Assembly: GCA_023424275.1 (NCBI GenBank) | Contig: JAFAED010000567.1 | Location: forward strand, 1 to 6,070 | Direction: 5' to 3' | Length of the DNA stretch: 6,070 bases | Source of the DNA: Pseudomonadota bacterium | GTDB lineage: Bacteria > Pseudomonadota > Alphaproteobacteria > Sphingomonadales > Sphingomonadaceae | Shown: positions 1-6,070 of the stretch, one piece after another | Layout: each line of letters opens with the position of its first letter | Position numbering within the stretch: position 1 is the first letter of the stretch | Made by a program: the position numbers and the translations under genes | Notes under the pieces: generated by a model | Databases searched by the model: none | What the model saw: only the letters and a program-made list of their open reading frames with translations | Told to the model about the DNA's origin: nothing

Positions 1-1
1 C

Positions 2-580
2 AACGGCATTCCCGACCGCATGCAGATGAATGCCGCCGCGCTGATATTTCACGAACTGGTGCCCGGCCATCATGTCCATCTCTCGCGCCAGCAGGAAAAC
101 ACCGCACTGCCGGAAATCCGTCGCAACCTGCACGCCTCGACCGCCTTCAACGAGGGGTGGGCCGAATATGCGTCGGGGCTCGGCGAAGAGGCCGGGCTGT
201 TCGACGACCCCTATGATTACTACGGTTTCCTGTCGCACCAGCGGTTCGTGTCGCAGCGGCTGGTGGTCGATACCGGGCTCAACGCGCTCGGCTGGACGCT
301 CGACGAAGCGCACGCCTATATGAGCGCCAACACGCTCGAAAAGCCCGAACAGGTGACGAGCGACATCCTGCGCTATGCGACCGACCTGCCCGGCCAGGCG
401 CTCTGCTATCGCTGGGGCTGCCTGAAATTCCGCGAGCTGCGAGCCAAGGCGGAGACGCGGCTGGGCGCGAAGTTCGACCTTGCCGACTTCCACGAAGCGA
501 TCCTCGATCAGGGCTGCCTGCCGATCCCCGTGCTCGAACAAAGCCTCGATCAATGGGCTGACGAACTGGAGGGCCGATAG
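2..580 (+). CDS. DUF885-family putative zinc metallopeptidase, C-terminal part (5' truncated by window edge)
   Basis: The open frame runs in from the left edge with no start codon of its own; 192 residues are visible. DUF885 proteins are usually around 600 residues, so roughly the last third is present. The first visible segment holds HELVPGHH (bases 50-73), matching the family's HExxPGHH putative zinc-binding motif. It is followed by NEGWAEYA (149-172), matching the conserved EGWaxYxE block whose Glu is a likely further ligand. Next come RLVVDTG, an LGW block, the PGQAL block and a C-terminal FHEAILDQG block, all in family order. The likely role is hydrolysis of peptides or peptide-like amides; the substrate is unknown. 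Localisation cannot be judged because the N-terminus is missing. Odd point: the usual His in 'DTGxH' is Asn here (281-283). The TAG stop lies one base before the next ATG, so it is almost certainly co-transcribed with the serine peptidase downstream. Family assignment is firm; enzymatic activity is inferred. Confidence 0.9.
   Translation, partial: NGIPDRMQMNAAALIFHELVPGHHVHLSRQQENTALPEIRRNLHASTAFNEGWAEYASGLGEEAGLFDDPYDYYGFLSHQRFVSQRLVVDTGLNALGWTLDEAHAYMSANTLEKPEQVTSDILRYATDLPGQALCYRWGCLKFRELRAKAETRLGAKFDLADFHEAILDQGCLPIPVLEQSLDQWADELEGR
568..573 (+). promoter_or_regulatory. Shine-Dalgarno GGAGGG of the serine peptidase
   Basis: GGAGGG lies inside the last codons of the metallopeptidase gene, 8 bases before the ATG at 582. 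It decides the start of the peptidase: an upstream in-frame ATG at 480 would overlap the metallopeptidase reading frame by about 100 bases, whereas 582 gives an N-terminus that fits the family. The position suggests translational coupling of the two genes. Confidence 0.75.
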
Positions 581-581
581 C

Positions 582-2639
582 ATGACCGCCCCCCTCGCCT
601 ATCCCCAAACCGAGCAGCGCCCCGAGACGGTTGCCTTTGGTGCCGTGCGCTATGACGATCCCTATCGCTGGCTCGAAGAAGACCGCGATCCGGCGGTTGC
701 GGAATGGCAGCGGGCGCAGGATGCACTGGCGCAGGACTATCTTACGGGCTTGCCTGCGGCACAGGATTTCGCGCGCAGGATCGCGGCGATCGGCGAAACC
801 GACGATGTGACGATTCCGATGTTTGCGGGCGGACGCTGGTTCCGGCGCTATGTGCCCGAGGATCAGGATCTGGCCGTCGTCGACATATGCGACGATCCCG
901 CCGGACCGGGTCGCCGCCTGATCGATCTCAACGCGATGCGGACCGACGAACCGCTCAGCATCGGCAATTTCATTCCCTCGCCCGACGGGCGCAAGGCGAT
1001 CTTCACTTGGACGGCGGGCGGACGCGAAGAACCCGACCTGCGCGTGATCGACATCGATACGGGCGAGGCGCTGGTGGGCGGTGTGCCACACCGCAAACCC
1101 CAGAACTTCGCCTGGCTCCCCGACAGCAGCGGCTTCATCTACCTTGCACTTGACGCCGCGCTGGCCGGGGAGCCGTCGCTCCATCGCGTCGATCTGGCCG
1201 ACCCGTCGGCGGTGACGGCCGAAGATGTGCGCGTCGACCATCCCGTCGCGCGGCCGATCCTGTGCGCCGACCGCCGCCATATCGTGCTGGCGGTCGACCA
1301 TCTCGCGCCGCGGCTCGACTATATCCTCGACACGCAGGGCGATGCAGGTTGGCAGCCTTTCCTCAAGGGTGTCCCCGGTATCTTCCGCGGCGACATATTG
1401 GGCGACACTTTCCTCGCCATCACCGACGATGGCGCGCCGCGCGGACGGCTCGTCGCGATCCCGCTCGCGACCCCGACACAGCGCAAAACCTGGAAGGAAA
1501 TCGTTCCCCCGTCGGACAATGTGCTCGCGTTCGTGATGGTCAGCGGCGACCGCGCGGTGCTGCTCGACTGGGTCGACACCTATTCGCGCCTGCGCGTGAT
1601 CGGCCAAGACGGCGTGATCGAAGGCGAAATCGAGCTGCCCGGCCGCGGCATGGTGAACAGCTTCGGCGCGAATATGGTGCTGCCGACGATGATCGATCCG
1701 ATGGCACGCGGTGCCGACGGCGAAATCCTCTTCATCTTCTCGGCTTTCGGGCAGTCCGCCGCGCTGTACGGCGCGAACCTCGACGCGCGCGAGGCGCGAC
1801 AATTGACGGCGCCGCGCGCAACGCTCGACGTCCAGACGCTCGACCTCGAAGCCCGCAGCGCGGACGGCGCACGCGTCCTCTATCATGTCGTTGCGCGCGC
1901 CGGGCTCGACCTGACGAAACCGCAACCGACCGTGATTACCGGCTATGGCGGTTTCAACGTCTCGGTTGCGCCCGGATGGATGGGTGCGCAATGGGCGACG
2001 TGGATCGCTGCCGGCGGCGTCGTGGCGCTCGCGCATCTGCGCGGCGGCGGCGAGCATGGCACGCCCTGGTTCGAACAGGGGCGAATGAAGCTCAAGCAGA
2101 ACAGCTTCAACGACGTCCACGCGATCGCCGAAGATCTGGTCGCGCGCGGCATCAGCGCGACCGACCGGATCGGCGTCACCGGCGGATCGAACGGCGGCGT
2201 CATGGCATCGGCGGTCGCGGTCCAGCGTCCCGACCTTTACCGCGCCAGCGTTCCGGTCGTGCCGATCACCGATGTGCTGGGGCGCGTTCGCGATCCGGTG
2301 ACGATGGTGTCCTCGCTCGACTATGGCGACCCCGCCGACCCGGCGATGGCGGAGGTGATCCGCAGCTGGTCGCCGTATCAGAACGTTCGCGACAGCATCG
2401 CCTATCCCGCCCTCCTCATCGATTGCGGCGCGAACGATCCGCGCTGCCCGCCCTGGCATGGCCGCAAATTTGCGGCGCGGGTGCAGCGGGCGACGACCGG
2501 CGATCTGCCCGTGCTGCTCCGCGTCCGGGCCGACGCCGGGCATGGCTCGGTCGGGCGGGCGCAAAAGGAGCGCATGTCCGCCGATATTCTGGCCTTCTTC
2601 GCCGAGCAACTCGGGCTCGCCAGCGAGACGATCCGATGA
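582..2639 (+). CDS. Prolyl oligopeptidase family serine peptidase (S9A)
   Basis: A complete 685-residue protein, close to the roughly 700 typical of S9A. The N-terminal segment carries DPYRWLE (26-32), a family hallmark. About residues 70-400 are the expected beta-propeller, which gates access and restricts substrates to short peptides. About 405-685 form the alpha/beta-hydrolase. Visible catalytic features are GYGGF with Tyr455 (oxyanion-stabilising Tyr), RGGGEHG (487-493), nucleophile Ser536 in GGSNGG, Asp619 in NDPR with Arg621 (equivalent to substrate-binding Arg643 of pig POP), and His654 in AGHGS. Triad spacing (83 and 35 residues) is close to that of pig POP (87 and 39). No signal peptide is seen, so it is probably cytoplasmic and acts on imported oligopeptides. 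Odd point: the position of the P1-proline-stacking Trp (pig Trp595) is Ser577, so strict post-proline specificity is doubtful. The gene begins one base after the metallopeptidase stop. A lasso-peptide isopeptidase of related fold was considered but lacks supporting neighbours. Family is very secure; exact specificity is not. Confidence 0.96.
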   Translation: MTAPLAYPQTEQRPETVAFGAVRYDDPYRWLEEDRDPAVAEWQRAQDALAQDYLTGLPAAQDFARRIAAIGETDDVTIPMFAGGRWFRRYVPEDQDLAVVDICDDPAGPGRRLIDLNAMRTDEPLSIGNFIPSPDGRKAIFTWTAGGREEPDLRVIDIDTGEALVGGVPHRKPQNFAWLPDSSGFIYLALDAALAGEPSLHRVDLADPSAVTAEDVRVDHPVARPILCADRRHIVLAVDHLAPRLDYILDTQGDAGWQPFLKGVPGIFRGDILGDTFLAITDDGAPRGRLVAIPLATPTQRKTWKEIVPPSDNVLAFVMVSGDRAVLLDWVDTYSRLRVIGQDGVIEGEIELPGRGMVNSFGANMVLPTMIDPMARGADGEILFIFSAFGQSAALYGANLDAREARQLTAPRATLDVQTLDLEARSADGARVLYHVVARAGLDLTKPQPTVITGYGGFNVSVAPGWMGAQWATWIAAGGVVALAHLRGGGEHGTPWFEQGRMKLKQNSFNDVHAIAEDLVARGISATDRIGVTGGSNGGVMASAVAVQRPDLYRASVPVVPITDVLGRVRDPVTMVSSLDYGDPADPAMAEVIRSWSPYQNVRDSIAYPALLIDCGANDPRCPPWHGRKFAARVQRATTGDLPVLLRVRADAGHGSVGRAQKERMSADILAFFAEQLGLASETIR

Positions 2640-2798
2640 CGAAAACCTCGAAATGATGCGGATTCACCCGCGCGCCAAATGATTTTGCACGTTCGCCTAA
2701 GCATCGCGGCCAAGGAAAGTTTAGCCTGTGTTCCAGACCAACCCGAAGGATCATCGCACCGCCTGATCGTTCGAGAATAAAGAAATGGGGAGTTCTGC
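2640..2798 (+). promoter_or_regulatory. Intergenic region, probable promoter region of the TonB-dependent receptor
   Basis: These 159 bases separate the peptidase stop from the receptor ATG. The stretch contains no credible small gene and is less GC-rich than its surroundings, especially around 2676-2695 and 2773-2786. A TTGCAC at 2685-2690 resembles a -35 hexamer, but no convincing -10 follows at 16-18 bases, so I do not place a promoter. A short GCGG/CCGC hairpin (2658-2671) is too weak and lacks a T-run, so it is not a terminator. An interrupted palindrome GATCA-N10-TGATC sits at 2749-2768. Because no terminator is visible, read-through from the peptidase genes remains possible. Confidence 0.35.
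2787..2792 (+). promoter_or_regulatory. Shine-Dalgarno GGGGAG of the TonB-dependent receptor
   Basis: GGGGAG ends 6 bases before the ATG at 2799. This start gives a complete signal peptide; the next in-frame ATG (2823) would remove its positively charged N-terminus. Confidence 0.7.
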
Positions 2799-4928
2799 AT
2801 GACGAAATGGGTAGTGGCCCTTATGGCTAGCGCGGCATGGTTGCCGACCGCAGTACAAGCGCAGGAGGCCCCCAGCGGCGCCGAGGACGCCGGCGAGGCC
2901 CGGCCGGGCGACATCATCGTCACCGCGCAGCGTTACGAACAGCGGCTACAGGACGTCCCGCTCTCGATCAGCGCCATCGGCGCGGACGAGCTTCAGAAAC
3001 GAGGCGTGACTTCGCTGGCCGACCTGCAATATTCGGTCCCCGGCCTGTCGATCTACGAATTCGGAACCGGAAAGCAGGCGGTCCAGATCCGCGGCATCTC
3101 GACCTCGATCGGCTCGACCACCGTCGCCACCTATTATGACGAGACGCCGCTGTCGCTCGACACGACGGGCGACGCCTTCATGGTTCGCGCGATCGACCTC
3201 GAACGCGTCGAGGTGCTGCGCGGGCCGCAAGCGACGCTGTACGGCAATGGTTCGATGGGCGGCACGATCCGCTATATCCCGGCCGCGCCCAAGCTCGATG
3301 CCGTCAGCGGCTCGGTCAGCGCCGAATATAACAAGACGCGCCACGGCGGTGCGGGATACCGCGCGATCGGCGTGATCAACGTGCCGCTGGCGACCGATGT
3401 CGCAGCCGTGCGCCTTGCGGCCGCTTATGAACGCACCGGCGGCTTCATCGACAACGCCGCGACGGGCGAAAAGGATATCAATCGCACCGACATATACACG
3501 GTGCGCGGCAGCCTGCTTGTCCAGCCGACCGACGCGCTGTCGATCTCGCTGATGGGCCTTTATCAGAAATCGGATCAGCCCAGCCAGGACATCGGCATCG
3601 ACAATGAAACCGTCATGGCCGTCCCGTCGCCGCTTCGCGATCGCTATACGCTGATCCAGGGCAAGCTGGGCTACGACCTCGGCTTTGCGGAACTCAGCGC
3701 CTCCGGCAGCTATATCGATCGCCGCAACTTCACGCAGTTCGACCTCTCGGCCCTGTTCGTGCCGCTTGTCGAAGGGCTGGGCTTTCCGCCGGGTTTCATC
3801 ACCGATGTTCCGACGGAGGCCACTACCGATTTCAACATGTGGCACAGTGAACTCCGGCTGAGTTCGCAGAGCGACGGCCCCTTCGGCTGGCAGGTTGGCG
3901 TCGCGCGCAGCAACCTGAAAGTCCACCAGTTCGGCGGCACCGATACCGCGCCGGGCAGTTTGCCTTTCGCGATCGTCGCTAGCAACGACACGCGTCGCAG
4001 CCGCTCGTGGACAATCTATGGCGAGACAAGCTACGCCATTACGCCGGAACTCCGCGCGACCGCGGGCCTGCGCTGGTTCAGCGAAAACAAGGAGCGGCGG
4101 ATTACGGCGACGAACTTCGGCCTCACGTCGCTCGACACCGGCGACAAGACGTTCCGGACGCTCAACCCGCGGTTCAACCTCAGCTATGATTTCACCCCGG
4201 ACTCGATGGTCTATATCAACGTCGCCAAGGGCTTCCGCAGCGGCGGCTTCAACCAGACCTCGGCCGGCGGCGGGGTCATTCCGGTTCCGCCGACCTACAA
4301 GCCCGACACCATCTGGACCTATGAACTCGGTACCAAGCATGCGCTTATGGACAACCGGCTGACACTCGACGCCAGCGTCTATCGCAGCGAATGGTCGAAT
4401 GTTCAGTCGAACAATTTCGCGCCCGGCAATGTCATCACCATCGTCAATAATTCGGGTCATGTCTCGGGCTGGGGTGTCGACCTGTCGGCCACCGCGCGTC
4501 CGACGAACGACCTGACGCTGAGCGCGACCTATGGCTGGAACAACCTGAAATATGACGAGGCCACCGCCGACAAGATTGTGGGCGATCCGGTCGACGCCGC
4601 GGTGCGCGAAAGCTGGTCGGCCTCCGCCGACTGGCGCCCGGCGCTGTCGGACGGTGTCGACGGCATCTTCCGCATCGATTATCAGCACGCCGGCAAAGCC
4701 CAGTTCACGCTGCGCAACTTGCCGACGCCGCTGATCGTCCCGCGACCGGGGCGCGACCTGGTGAACGTGCGCGTCGGCGCGGCCTTTGGGCCGGTCGAGG
4801 TCACCTTGTTTGCGAACAACCTTTTCGACGAAGATGCGCCGATCGTCGTCGGCCCCTTCGCCCTGATCCTCGAAAATGTTGAGCAGCGCCCCCGCGTGAT
4901 CGGGATCAGCGCAAGCGCCCGCTTCTGA
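2799..4928 (+). CDS. TonB-dependent outer-membrane receptor
   Basis: A complete 709-residue protein, in the size range of BtuB/FepA-class receptors and much shorter than SusC-type ones. Residues 1-21 form a Sec signal peptide (Lys3, hydrophobic core, cleavage expected after AVQA). The mature N-terminus carries a TonB box, DIIVTAQ (38-44). The plug follows, with QDVPLSISAI near residue 50 and the plug-end motif LERVEVLRGPQATLYG (134-149). The rest is a beta-barrel with alternating aromatic and polar strands, a KGFRSGGFN segment, a late FANNLFDE motif typical of the last strands, and a C-terminal Phe used in BAM-dependent assembly. I saw no cysteine. There is no N-terminal signalling (STN) domain and no neighbouring sigma/anti-sigma pair, so FecI/FecR-type self-regulation is not supported. 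It imports a ligand across the outer membrane using TonB-ExbBD energy. The ligand cannot be read from sequence; peptidases upstream and a transporter downstream make a peptide or amino-acid conjugate plausible, while a siderophore or plant-derived compound is also possible. Confidence 0.96.
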   Translation: MTKWVVALMASAAWLPTAVQAQEAPSGAEDAGEARPGDIIVTAQRYEQRLQDVPLSISAIGADELQKRGVTSLADLQYSVPGLSIYEFGTGKQAVQIRGISTSIGSTTVATYYDETPLSLDTTGDAFMVRAIDLERVEVLRGPQATLYGNGSMGGTIRYIPAAPKLDAVSGSVSAEYNKTRHGGAGYRAIGVINVPLATDVAAVRLAAAYERTGGFIDNAATGEKDINRTDIYTVRGSLLVQPTDALSISLMGLYQKSDQPSQDIGIDNETVMAVPSPLRDRYTLIQGKLGYDLGFAELSASGSYIDRRNFTQFDLSALFVPLVEGLGFPPGFITDVPTEATTDFNMWHSELRLSSQSDGPFGWQVGVARSNLKVHQFGGTDTAPGSLPFAIVASNDTRRSRSWTIYGETSYAITPELRATAGLRWFSENKERRITATNFGLTSLDTGDKTFRTLNPRFNLSYDFTPDSMVYINVAKGFRSGGFNQTSAGGGVIPVPPTYKPDTIWTYELGTKHALMDNRLTLDASVYRSEWSNVQSNNFAPGNVITIVNNSGHVSGWGVDLSATARPTNDLTLSATYGWNNLKYDEATADKIVGDPVDAAVRESWSASADWRPALSDGVDGIFRIDYQHAGKAQFTLRNLPTPLIVPRPGRDLVNVRVGAAFGPVEVTLFANNLFDEDAPIVVGPFALILENVEQRPRVIGISASARF

Positions 4929-4934
4929 CCGATA

Positions 4935-4972
4935 GCCGCGGCGGTGCTTTACTCTAAAAGCGTCGCCGCGGC
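4935..4972 (+). repeat. 16-bp-stem inverted repeat (hairpin) between receptor and transporter genes
   Basis: The left arm 4935-4950 pairs with the right arm 4957-4972: nine consecutive G-C pairs at the base, two G-T wobbles, two more G-C pairs and three T-A pairs, closing a 6-base loop ACTCTA (4951-4956). No T-run follows on either strand, so it is not a canonical intrinsic terminator. It begins 6 bases after the receptor stop and ends 33 bases before the transporter ATG. Likely roles are protection of the receptor mRNA 3' end, an RNA-processing boundary, or partial attenuation of the downstream gene. The structure is read directly; the role is inferred. Confidence 0.75.
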
Positions 4973-4992
4973 GGGTCTGCGGCCGATAGTCC

Positions 4993-4997
4993 GAGGA
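4993..4997 (+). promoter_or_regulatory. Shine-Dalgarno GAGGA of the MFS transporter
   Basis: GAGGA ends 8 bases before the ATG at 5006. A closer ATG at 5001 is out of frame and hits a stop after two codons, so 5006 is the start. Confidence 0.65.
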
Positions 4998-5005
4998 AAT
5001 ATGCA

Positions 5006-6070
5006 ATGACGACTACGGTCACGCCCGAACCGCTTGCTATGGAGCAGGATAGTGCGGGCGAAACGGCATTCGGCGCTGCCCAACGAGCGCCCGCTGCATC
5101 CTGGTACGCGCTCGGCGTCCTGATTGCGACGACCCTCTTCGCCTTCGTCGACCGCCAGATCATCAATCTGATCGCCCCGTCCTTCCAACGGGACCTCGGC
5201 ATCACCGATCTGGAACTGGGCATCATCCAGGGTCTGGGCCTTGCCGCCTTCGCCAGCCTCGCCGCCTATCCGATCGGCTGGCTTTCCGACCGCTATGGCC
5301 GCCGTCTCGTCCTTGGCTGCTGTATCATGGTCTGGTCGATCTCGACCGCAGCCTGCGCCTTTCAGACAAGCTTCGCGGGCATATTCGCTGCGACCGCCGG
5401 CATCGCGATCGGCGAGGCGGCGCTGACGCCGGTGATCTTCTCGATGCTCCCCGACCTGTTTCCGGAGCGTCAGCGCAACACCGCCAATTTCATCTTCTTC
5501 GCCGTGGCGCTGCTCGGCGTCGCGATCGGCCTCGGCCTCGGCGGCGTCACGCTCGACTTGCTGGAAACAAATCACGCATCCTTGCCTGCAATCTTCTCGG
5601 GCATGGAAAGCTGGCGGGTCGCGCTCATCCTCGTCGCCTTGCCGGGGCCGCTATTCGCCCTGTTGCTCGCAACGATCCGCATGACCGGCCATATCGGTTC
5701 GATCGGCGGCGGCACCGCGCCGCTGGCAAAGCTCGACAAGATGCTGCCCTATCTTCGCGAGCATTGGCGCGCGATCGCCTATGTCTATGGTGCGATCTTC
5801 GCTTATGGCCTGCCGCTCGGCGCCTCGCTGACCTGGCTGCCGGTCGCGATGCCGCGTGCCTTTCCCTCGATCGATGCCTCGTCGGTCGGCGTGCAGATGG
5901 GCGTCGCGCTCGGCATCGGCTCGCTCGTCGGCCTGATCATCCCGGCCGCCGGGACCAAGCTGATCGGTGGCGATGCCGACCTCAAGCCGTTTCGCATGGC
6001 GCGCACCTTCCTCTTTGTCGCGGCCGTTCCGACGCTGCTCCTGCTGTTCGCGTCAGAGCCGTGGCAGATC
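5006..6070 (+). CDS. MFS transporter, Spinster-like (3' truncated by window edge)
   Basis: The frame is open from the ATG at 5006 to the last base of the window, giving 355 residues; such proteins usually have about 430-500, so the last transmembrane helices are missing. A hydrophilic N-terminal tail of about 32 residues precedes TM1 (about 33-56). TM1 contains FVDRQ (Asp49, Arg50), a Spinster-group signature. The MFS loop motif GWLSDRYGRR (91-100) follows TM2, and TM4 contains GEAALTP with Glu137. A WR pair (203-204) precedes TM6, a soluble linker follows at about 225-250, and TM7 onward begins the C-domain. It is an inner-membrane secondary transporter, probably proton-coupled. Odd point: the conserved TM4 Arg seven residues before the GEA Glu is Thr130. 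It lies 77 bases after the receptor gene on the same strand and is probably co-transcribed. Substrate and direction (uptake or export) cannot be read from sequence. Family is secure; the Spinster subgroup is well supported by motifs. Confidence 0.92.
   Translation, partial: MTTTVTPEPLAMEQDSAGETAFGAAQRAPAASWYALGVLIATTLFAFVDRQIINLIAPSFQRDLGITDLELGIIQGLGLAAFASLAAYPIGWLSDRYGRRLVLGCCIMVWSISTAACAFQTSFAGIFAATAGIAIGEAALTPVIFSMLPDLFPERQRNTANFIFFAVALLGVAIGLGLGGVTLDLLETNHASLPAIFSGMESWRVALILVALPGPLFALLLATIRMTGHIGSIGGGTAPLAKLDKMLPYLREHWRAIAYVYGAIFAYGLPLGASLTWLPVAMPRAFPSIDASSVGVQMGVALGIGSLVGLIIPAAGTKLIGGDADLKPFRMARTFLFVAAVPTLLLLFASEPWQI

Noticed and set aside
279..2609. A 776-codon open frame on the minus strand opposite the peptidase genes
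   Set aside because: It lies antisense to two firmly identified genes, has Arg/Asp/His-rich low-quality composition and no recognisable motif. Such frames are expected opposite GC-rich genes with strong third-position bias.
1262..2656. A 464-codon + strand open frame within the serine peptidase gene
   Set aside because: It is out of frame with the catalytic motifs, extremely Arg-rich, and has no family resemblance.
2658..2671. Possible terminator after the serine peptidase gene
   Set aside because: Only a 4-bp stem with no T-run.
582..4928. A lasso-peptide locus (POP-like isopeptidase next to a TonB-dependent receptor, as in some sphingomonads)
   Set aside because: The peptidase has no signal peptide, and no precursor, cyclase, leader peptidase or sigma/anti-sigma genes are visible. 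Only genes outside the window could revive this.
4929..4989. Direct repeat CCGATAG (4929-4935 and 4983-4989) flanking the hairpin, as possible target-site duplication of a tiny element
   Set aside because: Seven-base matches in a gap this size are not rare, the hairpin does not reach the second copy, and the same heptamer also occurs at 574-580.
2946..5006. A 686-codon open frame on the minus strand opposite the TonB-dependent receptor
   Set aside because: Same reason: an antisense shadow of a secure gene, without domains and with biased composition.
5001..5009. A two-codon upstream ORF (ATG CAA TGA) overlapping the MFS start
   Set aside because: It sits only 3 bases after the Shine-Dalgarno, too close for efficient initiation; most likely chance.
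4949..5575. A minus-strand frame of 208 codons opposite the MFS gene
   Set aside because: The + strand carries clear MFS motifs and helices; the antisense product is charged and repetitive with no known motif.

Overview
The window looks like a stretch of chromosome from a GC-rich alphaproteobacterium, most likely a sphingomonad (Sphingopyxis/Sphingomonas-like). The grounds are strong G/C bias at third codon positions, a TonB-dependent receptor of the type expanded in sphingomonads (TonB box DIIVTAQ), and a neighbouring Spinster-like MFS transporter. The genus is inferred from protein style, not from a marker gene.

All genes are on the + strand and coding density is high. From left to right: (1) the C-terminal third of a DUF885-family putative zinc metallopeptidase, cut by the left edge (to 580); (2) a complete, apparently cytoplasmic S9A prolyl-oligopeptidase-family serine peptidase (582-2639), one base after the metallopeptidase stop and with its own strong ribosome binding site; (3) a 159-bp gap (2640-2798), the roomiest place for a promoter inside the window; (4) a complete TonB-dependent outer-membrane receptor with signal peptide, TonB box, plug and barrel (2799-4928); (5) a 77-bp gap with a 16-bp-stem hairpin (4935-4972); (6) an MFS transporter of the Spinster-like group, cut by the right edge (5006 to the window end). 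There are no gene-free stretches over 300 bases. I saw no tRNA, rRNA, insertion sequence or CRISPR array.

Read together, the genes suggest a peptide or amino-acid-conjugate scavenging unit: the receptor brings a ligand across the outer membrane, the MFS protein moves a substrate or product across the inner membrane, and the two peptidases hydrolyse peptides. This is inferred from gene neighbourhood and family; no substrate can be read from the sequence. I did not find a clearly new system. The points most worth a second look are residue substitutions at functionally important family positions: Ser577 where prolyl oligopeptidase has the Trp that stacks on the P1 proline, and Thr130 where Spinster transporters have a conserved TM4 Arg. 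The long hairpin between receptor and transporter, which has no U-tract, is the third.
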